A stretch of DNA of 35,001 nt from Bacilli bacterium (GTDB lineage Bacteria; Bacillota_I; Bacilli_A; RFN20; CAG-826). The notes under the pieces are model-generated. The model saw only the letters and a list, made by a program, of their open reading frames with translations. It had not been told where the DNA came from and searched no databases. This document shows, piece by piece, positions 10,091 to 17,776 of the stretch. A program made the translations under genes and the position numbers. The first letter of the stretch is position 1; every line of letters begins with the position of its first letter. Location of the stretch: assembly GCA_017651565.1 (NCBI GenBank), contig JAGCCQ010000012.1:1-35001 (forward strand). The letters are read 5' to 3'.

Positions 10091-10866
10091 TGGATATATT
10101 TGAAACTCATTGTCATCTTAATGATGATCAATTATATGGAAGAATAGATGAAATTATTGAAAGAGCGCGCCAAGCAGGCGTTTCAAAGCTTTTAGTAGTG
10201 GGCTGGGATTATGAATCTAGCTTAAAGGCTATTAAAATTGCGGAAGAGTACGATTTTTGCTACGCGGCCGTGGGGATTCACCCCGAAAATATTTACGGTG
10301 TCGATGAGATAAGTCTCATCGACACATTAGAGTTGTCAAAACACCCAAAAGTCGTCGCCATCGGCGAAATAGGATTAGATTATCACTGGACAAAAGAACC
10401 AGAGAAAAGAGAACTTCAAAAGCAGTTCTTCATCAAGCAAATTAAGTATGCAAACGAGCACAATTTGCCTATTATTATTCACAATAGAGAAGCTTTTGAA
10501 GATTGTCTTAATATCCTTGAAAACAATAAACCGGTCGCCTCCGGCACGATGCATTGTTATTCAGGAAGTGTTGAATTGTTGAAAAACGTACTAGATTTAG
10601 GACTGTACATTGGCTTAGACGGACCGGTCACATTTAAGAATGCGAAAACACCAAAAGAAGTCGCGGACGTCGTTCCTTTAGATAGACTTCTTTTAGAAAC
10701 TGACTGCCCTTATTTAACACCTCATCCATTTAGAGGGACTTTAAATGAACCAGTAAATATTCGTTTGGTTTTAGATGAAATCGCGGCTATTAAAGGATTA
10801 TCGAAGAAACACATTGCTGAAGTTACTTTTGATAATGCGTGTAAATTATTTAGGATTAATAAATGA
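10090..10866 (+). CDS. tatD: TatD family metal-dependent DNase
   Basis: TIM-barrel metallohydrolase, in this lineage equivalent to Bacillus YabD/DayD. All metal-ligand motifs are intact: THCHL at the start, GEIGLDYHW, IIHNREAFED, MHCYSG and LETDCPYLTPHPFRG. Length 258 is standard. The ATG shares one base with the mnmE stop, and its TGA stop overlaps the rnmV start (ATGA). It contains several short GC-rich palindromes, described separately, that are unlike the surrounding base composition. Confidence 0.95.
   Translation: MDIFETHCHLNDDQLYGRIDEIIERARQAGVSKLLVVGWDYESSLKAIKIAEEYDFCYAAVGIHPENIYGVDEISLIDTLELSKHPKVVAIGEIGLDYHWTKEPEKRELQKQFFIKQIKYANEHNLPIIIHNREAFEDCLNILENNKPVASGTMHCYSGSVELLKNVLDLGLYIGLDGPVTFKNAKTPKEVADVVPLDRLLLETDCPYLTPHPFRGTLNEPVNIRLVLDEIAAIKGLSKKHIAEVTFDNACKLFRINK
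10298..10325. repeat. Perfect 12 bp inverted repeat inside tatD
   Basis: GTGTCGATGAGA, a four-base loop (TAAG), then TCTCATCGACAC, inside the tatD reading frame (encoding GVDEISLIDT in a variable part of the protein). Further GC-rich short palindromes follow in tatD at 10355-10367 (TCGCC/GGCGA), 10537-10545 (GCC/GGC), 10622-10629 (GACCGGTC) and 10666-10671. Confidence 0.85.
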
Positions 10867-11384
10867 AATACTTTAACGGTGTAATAGTGGTTGAAGGAAC
10901 GGGAGATTCTTCATATCTTTCTTCTTTTATTAATGCTGAATACGTAGTCTTAAATGGTTATGACATGCCAGAAGATGTAGTGGATTATCTAAAGCATATA
11001 AGGAATAGAAAAATTCTTGTCATGACTGATCCAGATGATGCAGGTTTTTCTATAGAAAAAAGATTAAAAGAAACTGGATTAAAATATGAAGTAAGAACAG
11101 TTGATTCTAAGATGTGCAATAAACATGGCAAACACGGCGTTGCCGAGTGTAAAAAAGAAGAGATTTTAAGAGTTTTAGACAATGACTTAATTGATGAAAA
11201 TCCTTTTAAAAATAGCATCACCCAAGCTGAATTTAACTCGTTTGGATTTATGAATTCTCAAAAAAAACGTAACGAAATTAGCAAGAAACTATGTTTAGGC
11301 GTATGCAATTCTAAGATTCTTTTTAAAAGAATGAATTATAATGGAATTACATCTCAAATGATTAAAAAAAGTATATGGAAATAA
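10863..11384 (+). CDS. rnmV: Ribonuclease M5 (Toprim family)
   Basis: Matures 5S rRNA in Firmicutes. A Toprim domain covers the N-terminal half: VVEGTGDSSYL with the catalytic Glu and VMTDPDDAGFSIEKRL with the DxD metal motif, then the family segment KHGVAECKKEEILRVL. Length 173 is normal. It sits between tatD and rsmA, the conserved Bacilli order, overlapping tatD by four bases and rsmA by ten. Confidence 0.93.
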   Translation: MKYFNGVIVVEGTGDSSYLSSFINAEYVVLNGYDMPEDVVDYLKHIRNRKILVMTDPDDAGFSIEKRLKETGLKYEVRTVDSKMCNKHGKHGVAECKKEEILRVLDNDLIDENPFKNSITQAEFNSFGFMNSQKKRNEISKKLCLGVCNSKILFKRMNYNGITSQMIKKSIWK

Positions 11385-12175
11385 GTAAAAGTAACGTCTT
11401 TGAACTATTAAACATAACTGGCGCGAGACCATCTAAAGACTTTGGCCAGAATTTTTTAATTGAGCCAGCAATCTGTAATAAAATCGCAGACGTTTTAGTA
11501 ACTAATGAATCAGATGATGTTTTAGAAATCGGACCAGGATTAGGATCTTTAACACATTTTTTATTACAAAAACCTGGCAAACTTACTTGCGTTGATGTAG
11601 ATGCAAAAATGATATCAATTTTAGAAACTATTTATAAAGTTTCTAAAGTTAACCTAGTTTTAAATGATGTTAGAAAAATTGATTTAGAACCATATTCAAA
11701 AATAATTGGTAATCTTCCATACAATATAACTACAGAATTAATAGTGTTTCTTTTAGAAAAAGCTACGAACTGTAAGCAATTTGTTTTTATGATTCAGGCA
11801 GAAGCTTTAAATAGGTTTGTTGAACTTAAAGGTAAGGATTATGGTCCGGCTTCTGTTCTTATTCACTTACTTGGAAGTATCAAAAAACAATTCATAGTTA
11901 GAGCAGGTTCTTTCTACCCCGCACCAAAATGTAATTCTGTTGTTTTTGAAATCAACGTTGAGGATAAATATCCTAGAGAATTAGTCTTAGAGGTTTACAA
12001 GCTAGCAAAGAAACTTTTTCTCAATAGAAGAAAGACTTTAATGAACAATTTATCTAATGCTTGTGGAAAAGAAAAAGCTGTAGAAATCTTCCAAAAATTA
12101 GGCATCCCAGAGACTGCTCGAATTGAAGAAATATCGCCTGAGAACATCTTAGAGATATATAAATTAACAAAATAA
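11375..12175 (+). CDS. rsmA: 16S rRNA dimethyladenosine transferase RsmA (KsgA)
   Basis: Dimethylates two adjacent adenosines in helix 45 of 16S rRNA, a late step in small-subunit assembly. Recognised from KDFGQNFL, the SAM-binding loop LEIGPGLGSLT, the catalytic motif GNLPYNI, and FYPAPKCNSVVF. Length 266 is typical. The start overlaps the rnmV end by ten bases, so translation is probably coupled. No strong ribosome site is seen. Confidence 0.96.
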   Translation: MEISKSNVFELLNITGARPSKDFGQNFLIEPAICNKIADVLVTNESDDVLEIGPGLGSLTHFLLQKPGKLTCVDVDAKMISILETIYKVSKVNLVLNDVRKIDLEPYSKIIGNLPYNITTELIVFLLEKATNCKQFVFMIQAEALNRFVELKGKDYGPASVLIHLLGSIKKQFIVRAGSFYPAPKCNSVVFEINVEDKYPRELVLEVYKLAKKLFLNRRKTLMNNLSNACGKEKAVEIFQKLGIPETARIEEISPENILEIYKLTK

Positions 12176-12180
12176 AATCT

Positions 12181-12232
12181 TTTACATAGTAAAAATAACT
12201 TTAATATAAACCTAAATGTAATTATAATTACA
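12181..12232 (+). promoter_or_regulatory. Probable internal promoter(s) and 16 bp palindrome before ispE
   Basis: TTTACA (12181-12186) lies 18 bases before TATAAA (12205-12210). A perfect palindrome TGTAATTATAATTACA covers 12217-12232 and contains a TATAAT (12223-12228). The palindrome ends three bases before the ispE ATG, where a ribosome site would be expected. It could be an operator, a leaderless promoter, or both. Confidence 0.5.
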
Positions 12233-12235
12233 AGT

Positions 12236-13093
12236 ATGGGAACTACAGTCATAAAGAGTTACGCCAAGATTAACATTTGTTTAAACGTCCTTGGAAAAAG
12301 AAAAGATGGTTATCATGAATTGGACATGGTCATGCTTCCAATTGATTTACATGACACAATCTTGATTTCTAAAGAAAAGGCAAACGCAAAGAACCACAAC
12401 ATAACAATTGATGATTTTTCTGTAACTTCACAACAATACAATACAGTTACTTCGGCTATTGAAAAGTTACAATCGAAGTACGAATTTAATGATTTATTTA
12501 GAGTATTCGTTCATAAGAATATTCCAATTCAAGCTGGCTTAGGTGGTGGTTCTTCTAATGCAGCGTTTACAGTCAAAGCAATTAACAAAATCTTAAAGTT
12601 AAATGCTCCTGACCAAGAACTAAGAGAATTGTGTGAAACACTAGGCGGAGACGTTCCATTCTTCGTAGATTGCAAACCAAGTAGATGTAAAGGAATCGGC
12701 GAAGATTGCACTCCAATTGAAGTTAAAAATGATTACTATGTTTTGATTATCAAACCTAAAGCAGGATGTTGCACAAAAGATGTCTATGAAGAAGGCGACA
12801 AAATCAAACTAGATGTTTACGATGTCGAAAAGGTAATAGATTGTCTCAAGAATGGTGACGATGAAGAGTTAGCTAAATGTATCGGCAACGCTTTAGAAAA
12901 ACCTGCATTGAAGTTTGTACCTGAAATCGCAGACATAGAGAAAGCACTTAGAGATTTTGGATTCAAAATCGTAATGATGTCTGGATCAGGAAGCTCAGTA
13001 TTCGCGTTGAGCACTGATAAGAATTTAGTCAACAACGCTTTTAAAACAATCGAAGGAAATTTCAAAGTAATAAAAGCAAAAGTTTTAAGGTAG
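12236..13093 (+). CDS. ispE: 4-diphosphocytidyl-2-C-methyl-D-erythritol kinase
   Basis: GHMP kinase of the MEP isoprenoid pathway that phosphorylates CDP-methylerythritol. Visible are SYAKINICLNVLGKRKDGYH at the N-terminus, the ATP loop IQAGLGGGSSNAA, the GGDVPFF segment with the catalytic Asp, and the C-terminal MMSGSGSSVFAL. Length 285 is standard. In Bacillus it also follows the rsmA region, but with sporulation genes in between that are missing here. No Shine-Dalgarno is visible before this ATG; the palindrome occupies the site. Confidence 0.95.
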   Translation: MGTTVIKSYAKINICLNVLGKRKDGYHELDMVMLPIDLHDTILISKEKANAKNHNITIDDFSVTSQQYNTVTSAIEKLQSKYEFNDLFRVFVHKNIPIQAGLGGGSSNAAFTVKAINKILKLNAPDQELRELCETLGGDVPFFVDCKPSRCKGIGEDCTPIEVKNDYYVLIIKPKAGCCTKDVYEEGDKIKLDVYDVEKVIDCLKNGDDEELAKCIGNALEKPALKFVPEIADIEKALRDFGFKIVMMSGSGSSVFALSTDKNLVNNAFKTIEGNFKVIKAKVLR

Positions 13094-13099
13094 GAAATT

Positions 13100-14521
13100 A
13101 TGAATAAGTACGGGGTTATATTAGCTGCTGGTAAAGGAACAAGAATGCGTTCTTTGGATGTTAATAAATCTAAAGTTGCTTTTGAAATTCTTGGAAAACC
13201 ATTAGTTGGTTACGTTTTAGATTCTTTAAGTTACGCAGAAGTAGATAATACAGTTGTTATCACTGGCTTTGGTCGTGAAGAGACTGAAAAAATCGTCGGC
13301 GACCGCGCAAAATGCGCGGAACAAAAAGAAATCAATGGAACTGCAAAAGCAGTCGAAGCCGCAAGTGGATACCTTTCTGGTAAAGAAGGTACAACAATTG
13401 TCATGTGCGGCGACACTCCATTAATTAGAGGCGAAACAGTTAAAGAATTATTCGACTACCACATCAAAAATGGTAATGATATGACTGTTGCAACAATGAT
13501 TTTATCTAATCCTACTGGATATGGCAGAATTTTGCGCAGCGGCGACGACGAAATCGTCGCAATTAGGGAACATAAAGATTGCGCTCCTAATGAGCTAGCA
13601 ATCAACGAAGTTAACTCTGGCCTCTATATTTTTAATAACAAACTTTTATTTGAATATTTAAGTGAAATCGAACCAAATAACGCACAACATGAATATTATT
13701 TGACAGATATCGTTACTATATTTAAAAACCATAAAAATAAAATCGGTGCGTTCGTCGTCGAGGACGCCGAAGAAATGTCTGGAATCAATGATAGAAAACA
13801 ACTCGCATACGCAGCTAAGGTTTTACAAAATCGAATTAATGACAAATGGATGTTAAATGGTGTCACAATCCAGGACCCTCGCTCAACATATATTGGTCCT
13901 GAAGTCACAATTGAACCAGACACAATTATTGCACCAAACACTTCAATTTTAGGCAATTCAAAAGTGGGTAAAGGCAATATTGTCGGTCCAAACAGTTATT
14001 TATTAAATGCAGTCATTGGAGACAACAATAAAGTTCTCTCTTCATGGCTCACTGATTTTACATGTGGAAACGAAAACGAAATCGGCCCATACACAAAAAC
14101 TAGAGCAGGAACTGTTCTTGAGAATAATTGTAGAGTCGGTAACTTCGTTGAACTTAAAGATGCTCATTTCCATAACGGTGTAAAATGCGCTCATTTAACT
14201 TATATTGGCGATGCTGAAGTTGGGGACAAGACAAATATTGGTTGTGGCACAATTACAGCTAACTATGACGGTTTTAACAAAACTAGAACTAGCATCGGTA
14301 AAGAATGTTTTGTTGGTAGTGGGACAATTATGGTCGCTCCTATTAATTTAGAAGACCAAACTTTCACTGCAGCAGGCAGTACTATCACTAAAGACGTGAA
14401 GACAGATACTATGGCAATTGCAAGAGCACGACAAGTGGATTTAGAACATGGATATACAACTTTTAGAGCTAAAGCAAAAGCTAAAAAAGAAGCTGCTTTA
14501 GCAGAAAAGGCAGGAAAATAA
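13100..14521 (+). CDS. glmU: Bifunctional GlmU: UDP-N-acetylglucosamine pyrophosphorylase / GlcN-1-P acetyltransferase
   Basis: Makes UDP-GlcNAc from glucosamine-1-phosphate for peptidoglycan and glycans. The N-terminal uridylyltransferase domain shows ILAAGKGTRM, the MCGDTPLI segment and NEVNSGLY. The C-terminal left-handed beta helix (from about residue 255) shows the hexapeptide pattern and the acetyltransferase motifs NFVELKDA, HLTYIGDAEVG, GTITANYDG and GSGTIMVAPI. Length 473 is slightly long because of a basic/alanine tail (AKAKAKKEAALAEKAGK). The start follows an AGGTAGGAAATT site. The gene contains three GC-rich hairpins, listed separately. Confidence 0.96.
   Translation: MNKYGVILAAGKGTRMRSLDVNKSKVAFEILGKPLVGYVLDSLSYAEVDNTVVITGFGREETEKIVGDRAKCAEQKEINGTAKAVEAASGYLSGKEGTTIVMCGDTPLIRGETVKELFDYHIKNGNDMTVATMILSNPTGYGRILRSGDDEIVAIREHKDCAPNELAINEVNSGLYIFNNKLLFEYLSEIEPNNAQHEYYLTDIVTIFKNHKNKIGAFVVEDAEEMSGINDRKQLAYAAKVLQNRINDKWMLNGVTIQDPRSTYIGPEVTIEPDTIIAPNTSILGNSKVGKGNIVGPNSYLLNAVIGDNNKVLSSWLTDFTCGNENEIGPYTKTRAGTVLENNCRVGNFVELKDAHFHNGVKCAHLTYIGDAEVGDKTNIGCGTITANYDGFNKTRTSIGKECFVGSGTIMVAPINLEDQTFTAAGSTITKDVKTDTMAIARARQVDLEHGYTTFRAKAKAKKEAALAEKAGK
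13295..13319. repeat. GC-rich palindromes inside glmU (first cluster)
   Basis: GTCGGCGAC (13295-13303) overlaps CCGCGC-AAAAT-GCGCGG (13303-13319), a perfect 6 bp GC stem. Both lie in coding sequence with G/C-ending codons that are rare elsewhere in this AT-rich region. Confidence 0.8.
13542..13560. repeat. GC-rich hairpin inside glmU (second)
   Basis: GCGACGA-CGAAA-TCGTCGC, a perfect 7 bp stem with a five-base loop, in a variable loop of the uridylyltransferase domain (encodes GDDEIVA). Confidence 0.8.
13751..13771. repeat. GC-rich hairpin inside glmU (third)
   Basis: TTCGTCGTC-GAG-GACGCCGAA: a 9 bp stem with one mismatch, encoding FVVEDAE. Confidence 0.7.
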
Positions 14522-14775
14522 TGCACATTGTAAATAGTTTTGGTAAAAATATATTTATAGAGAGTAAACAAGTTGGGTACATCGATCGTAACGGCTTGTT
14601 TATCAATGGGCATAAGTTTGCAGATATTACAGAAGACGGTGAAATCTCTTTAAGTGATAAGCACGTCGGCTATGTAGATGAAGATGGATACATCATTATT
14701 AATGATGCTGAAGTTGGATATATTGATTTAGATAATAACTTTGTTTTTTATAAAACTACTGTTTTTAACAGATAG
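14521..14775 (+). CDS. Small four-repeat protein, possibly 4-fold beta-flower type
   Basis: 84 residues, start sharing one base with the glmU stop. It contains four copies of a roughly 16-residue unit beginning V18GYIDRNG, F33ADITEDG, V49GYVDEDG and V65GYIDLDN, alternating hydrophobic and turn residues. This regular pattern predicts a small four-fold beta structure and resembles proteins annotated as 4-fold beta flower; that assignment is by eye only. There is no signal peptide or membrane segment, so it should be cytoplasmic. It lies in the operon between glmU and the ROK kinase, and function is unknown. Coding is supported by tight spacing on both sides and by its repeat structure. Confidence 0.75.
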   Translation: MHIVNSFGKNIFIESKQVGYIDRNGLFINGHKFADITEDGEISLSDKHVGYVDEDGYIIINDAEVGYIDLDNNFVFYKTTVFNR

Positions 14776-14786
14776 GAGGTGTCAAT

Positions 14787-15737
14787 ATGACAGTTATTGG
14801 AATTGATGTTGGGGGAACAACAATTAAGGGTGCTGCTGTAACAAGCGAAGGAAAAATGTTTAAAACTTTTACTGTACCTGTAAGCAAATACGAAAAGGGC
14901 GTAGAAGTTATGGAAAGACTTGCTCAAGCTGTTAATGATTACATTGCTACTTATAAAGATGAAATCGGAACAATCGAAGGTATTGGTATGGGCATTCCTG
15001 GCGTTATTGATTCAAAGAAAGGCGTTGTTTGTGCTTCTGCAAACTTACCTTTATGGACAGATTTAAAAGTTAAAGAAATTATCGAAAAACTTACTGGATT
15101 ACCAGTTAAAGTTTCTAACGATGCTAACGCTGCTGCTTTAGGTGAAGTTAGATTTGGTGCAGGTGATAACTGTGAAACAGCTATCATGCTTACTTTAGGT
15201 ACTGGTGTCGGTTGTGGTGTTGTCCTTAATGGACAATTATTTGAAGGTAACGAAGGTAAAGGTGCTGAATTAGGTCACTCAACGCTTATCTTAGGTGGAA
15301 GAAAATGTGGCTGTGGTAGAAAAGGTTGTTTTGAAGCTTATGCTTCTGCATCTGGCTTAATCTACGACACAGAACAAATGATTGAAAAACACCCAGAATC
15401 TAAGATGAAAAAGATTGCTATTCAATTTGGTAAAGTTAACGGTAGAGTAGCATTTAAAGCCGCAAGAGAATATGAAGATCCATGGGCAATTAAAGTTGTT
15501 GACCAATACATTTCATATTTAGGCGAAGGTTTATTAAATATTTGTAACATTTTTAGACCTAACTTAATCATTCTTTCTGGTGGTGTTGCTAATGAAGGTG
15601 ACTACTTAATCGAAAGAGTTCAAGAATACATTAAAGAAAGAGATTACGGTTATAAGAATTCTCCTGAAGTTAAAGTTGTTCAAGGTAAACTTGGATATGA
15701 TTCAGGAAAAATCGGTGCTGCAGCATTATTCTTTTAG
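14787..15737 (+). CDS. glcK: ROK family glucokinase
   Basis: Phosphorylates glucose (or a related hexose) to the 6-phosphate in the cytoplasm. It has the N-terminal phosphate loop IGIDVGGTTIKG, the ROK segment ELGHSTLILGGRKCGCGRKG with the zinc-binding Cys cluster CGCGRKGCFE, and the catalytic region SNDANAAALGE. Length 316 matches the Firmicutes GlcK group. A perfect AGGAGGTG ribosome site precedes it. Substrate is inferred from similarity; N-acetylated hexoses cannot be excluded. Confidence 0.9.
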   Translation: MTVIGIDVGGTTIKGAAVTSEGKMFKTFTVPVSKYEKGVEVMERLAQAVNDYIATYKDEIGTIEGIGMGIPGVIDSKKGVVCASANLPLWTDLKVKEIIEKLTGLPVKVSNDANAAALGEVRFGAGDNCETAIMLTLGTGVGCGVVLNGQLFEGNEGKGAELGHSTLILGGRKCGCGRKGCFEAYASASGLIYDTEQMIEKHPESKMKKIAIQFGKVNGRVAFKAAREYEDPWAIKVVDQYISYLGEGLLNICNIFRPNLIILSGGVANEGDYLIERVQEYIKERDYGYKNSPEVKVVQGKLGYDSGKIGAAALFF

Positions 15738-15746
15738 GTAATAGTT

Positions 15747-16574
15747 ATGGAACTTAAAAAAGGAATTATATACATACCTAGAAAAGGAAAAAGAGGACCT
15801 GTAAAGTTCCTTGGAATTTGTTTACGCCCAACTGATTGCGAAGTCATGGCAATTGATGGCATTCAAAGAGGCTATAGAGCATCTAAATATACTTTTGCAT
15901 GCGTTGTAACTTCTGATGGAGCTGACTCCGAAAGAAGTGGTAGATACGCTAAAGCAACAGATAAAAGAATGGCTCAAGTAGTCATGGCAGAACAAAAAAG
16001 AGCGGCTAATATTGGTAGATATAATTCCGTTTATTTCATGAACTATTCTACTGATGAAGTTAAAGATCAAGAAAACGAAGATATCATCAATGAATACGTA
16101 GAAATCATTAAAGAATTAAAACCGCGTATTCTTTATACATACTCTTTGTTAGATAGAAATCCTTTGCATGTAGCAGTAGCGGTCAAAGTTATTAACGCGC
16201 TTAGAACTATGAAAAGAGGAGACCAACCAAAAGTACTTTATGGTTGCGAATCTGAAAGAGATTTAGAGTGGGTCAACCAAGATAAAATCGTTACTTTCAA
16301 CATTAGTAAAAATATGCGTTTGCAAAGACAATTAATCTCCGCTCATAAAAGCGCTAATATCTCTAGAGATTACGTAAACGCTACTATTGGAAGAAGACTT
16401 GTAAACGCAGTTTTTAACAAAGATGAAAAGAAAAAGTCTGCAAAATTAACTGCTAAGGCAATTAATATGACTACTTTATTGAGAAGAAAAGAACTCCCAA
16501 TAAAGAGATACGCAATGAGCTTCATTGACGATTTATATTCAGACATCAACGATATGATGGATAGGACTTTATAA
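15747..16574 (+). CDS. PIG-L/LmbE-like protein with degenerate active site
   Basis: The overall pattern matches the zinc-dependent PIG-L deacetylase family: CEVMAIDGI after the metal loop, VVTSDGADSERSGRYA, the AEQKRAA segment, ILYTYSLLDRNPLHVAVAV (His141, the third metal ligand), and KVLYGCESERDLEW. However, the usual AH(P/Q)DDxE loop reads LRPTDCE: Arg27 replaces the metal-binding His and Thr29 replaces the catalytic-base Asp; only Asp30 remains. The protein is therefore probably not an ordinary deacetylase. It lies between a sugar kinase and UDP-galactopyranose mutase with two- and ten-base gaps, suggesting a glycan-related role. Confidence 0.75.
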   Translation: MELKKGIIYIPRKGKRGPVKFLGICLRPTDCEVMAIDGIQRGYRASKYTFACVVTSDGADSERSGRYAKATDKRMAQVVMAEQKRAANIGRYNSVYFMNYSTDEVKDQENEDIINEYVEIIKELKPRILYTYSLLDRNPLHVAVAVKVINALRTMKRGDQPKVLYGCESERDLEWVNQDKIVTFNISKNMRLQRQLISAHKSANISRDYVNATIGRRLVNAVFNKDEKKKSAKLTAKAINMTTLLRRKELPIKRYAMSFIDDLYSDINDMMDRTL

Positions 16575-16575
16575 T

Positions 16576-17685
16576 ATGAAACAATATGACTATTTAATAG
16601 TAGGTGCTGGTCTTTTTGGCGCGACTGTAGGCTATTTTCTAAAAAAGAATGGTAAGAAGGTTCTTATCATAGATAAAAGAGACCATATTGCAGGCAATAT
16701 CTACACAAAAAAAGAGAACGGAATCGATATTCACGTCTATGGTGCGCATATCTTCCATACAACTGAAAAAGAAGTATGGGATTTTGTAAATTCATTAGAC
16801 CATTTCATTCCTTATAACCATAGTGTTGACGCTAACTATAAAGATGAGATTTATTCCCTTCCTTTCAATATGTACACTTTTGAAAAAGTCTTTGGTGTTA
16901 AAGACCCAGATGAAGTAGTGAAGATTATTGAGAAAGAAAAAGCTGAAGCAGGAATTACTGTTCCAAAAAACTTAGAAGAAAAAGCAATTTCTTTAGTTGG
17001 TAAGACAATCTATGAACTTTTAGTTAAGAGTTACACAGAAAAACAATGGGGTAGAAAATGTACAGAACTTCCTCCATTCATCATCTCTCGTTTACCATTC
17101 AGATTAACTTACGATAACAACTATTTTAATGATCAATATCAAGGCATGCCTGAACATGGCTATACAAGAATTATTGAAAAATTATTAGAAGGAATTGATG
17201 TAAAATTATCCGCTGATTATCTAAAGGATAAAGAATATTATGATTCACTCGCAACTGATGTAATTTACACAGGCCAAGTTGATGCATTATTTGACTATGA
17301 ATTAGGCGACTTAGAATACCGTTCAATTAGATTTGAAAATGAATGGTTGGATAAGAGCAAATTCCAAGAAAAAGCAGTTATCAACTACACTGATGGAGAT
17401 ACTAAATTCACTAGAATTATTGAACACTGTCACTTCTTAAAACAATACGGTGACAAAACATTAATTTCTAAAGAATATTCATCCACTTACCAACGAGGTG
17501 GAGAGCCATATTATCCAGTTAACAATCAAAGAAATAATGAGTTATACGCAAAGTACGTAGAACTTGCTAATAAGAGTGGCCATCTCTATTTAGGTGGAAG
17601 ACTTGGATTATATAAGTATCTCGATATGGACGATACAATCGTCGAAGCTTTCAAACTCTTAGATAAACTTGGAATTAAAAGATAA
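16576..17685 (+). CDS. glf: UDP-galactopyranose mutase
   Basis: FAD enzyme converting UDP-galactopyranose to UDP-galactofuranose, the donor for galactofuranose-containing envelope glycans. The Rossmann FAD motif is at the start (DYLIVGAGLFGATVGYFL), then the family segments RDHIAGNIYT, YGAHIFHT, SYTEKQWGRKCTELPP and RLPFRLTYDNNYFNDQYQG, with the C-terminal GRLGLYKYLDMDD. Length 369 is normal. It is the last gene before the terminator at 17715. No galactofuranosyltransferase is seen nearby. Confidence 0.96.
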   Translation: MKQYDYLIVGAGLFGATVGYFLKKNGKKVLIIDKRDHIAGNIYTKKENGIDIHVYGAHIFHTTEKEVWDFVNSLDHFIPYNHSVDANYKDEIYSLPFNMYTFEKVFGVKDPDEVVKIIEKEKAEAGITVPKNLEEKAISLVGKTIYELLVKSYTEKQWGRKCTELPPFIISRLPFRLTYDNNYFNDQYQGMPEHGYTRIIEKLLEGIDVKLSADYLKDKEYYDSLATDVIYTGQVDALFDYELGDLEYRSIRFENEWLDKSKFQEKAVINYTDGDTKFTRIIEHCHFLKQYGDKTLISKEYSSTYQRGGEPYYPVNNQRNNELYAKYVELANKSGHLYLGGRLGLYKYLDMDDTIVEAFKLLDKLGIKR

Positions 17686-17710
17686 TAACAAAATAAGAGA
17701 TAGCAAATAG

Positions 17711-17740
17711 AAAGGAAATCATTATTTGATTTCTTTTTAT
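17711..17740 (+). terminator. Rho-independent terminator after glf
   Basis: GAAATCA-TTATT-TGATTTC (17715-17733), extendable by G-U and A-T pairs to about 11 bp, then TTTTTATTTT. It closes the long plus-strand run that starts at rpmH. Confidence 0.8.
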
Positions 17741-17776
17741 TTTGTAATCTAAAACTACATAAAAGAGGTTTTTATA

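Noticed and set aside
12217-12232. Palindrome as a Zur/PerR/Fur box
   Set aside because: The half-sites resemble Fur-family boxes in composition, but the spacing differs (GTAAT-N4-ATTAC rather than a one-base centre), and ispE is not a typical target; left as an unassigned palindrome.
17686-17776. Promoter or regulator site in front of xylB
   Set aside because: No pair of hexamers with proper spacing and no copy of the GTTATYGTGCGT motif could be found.
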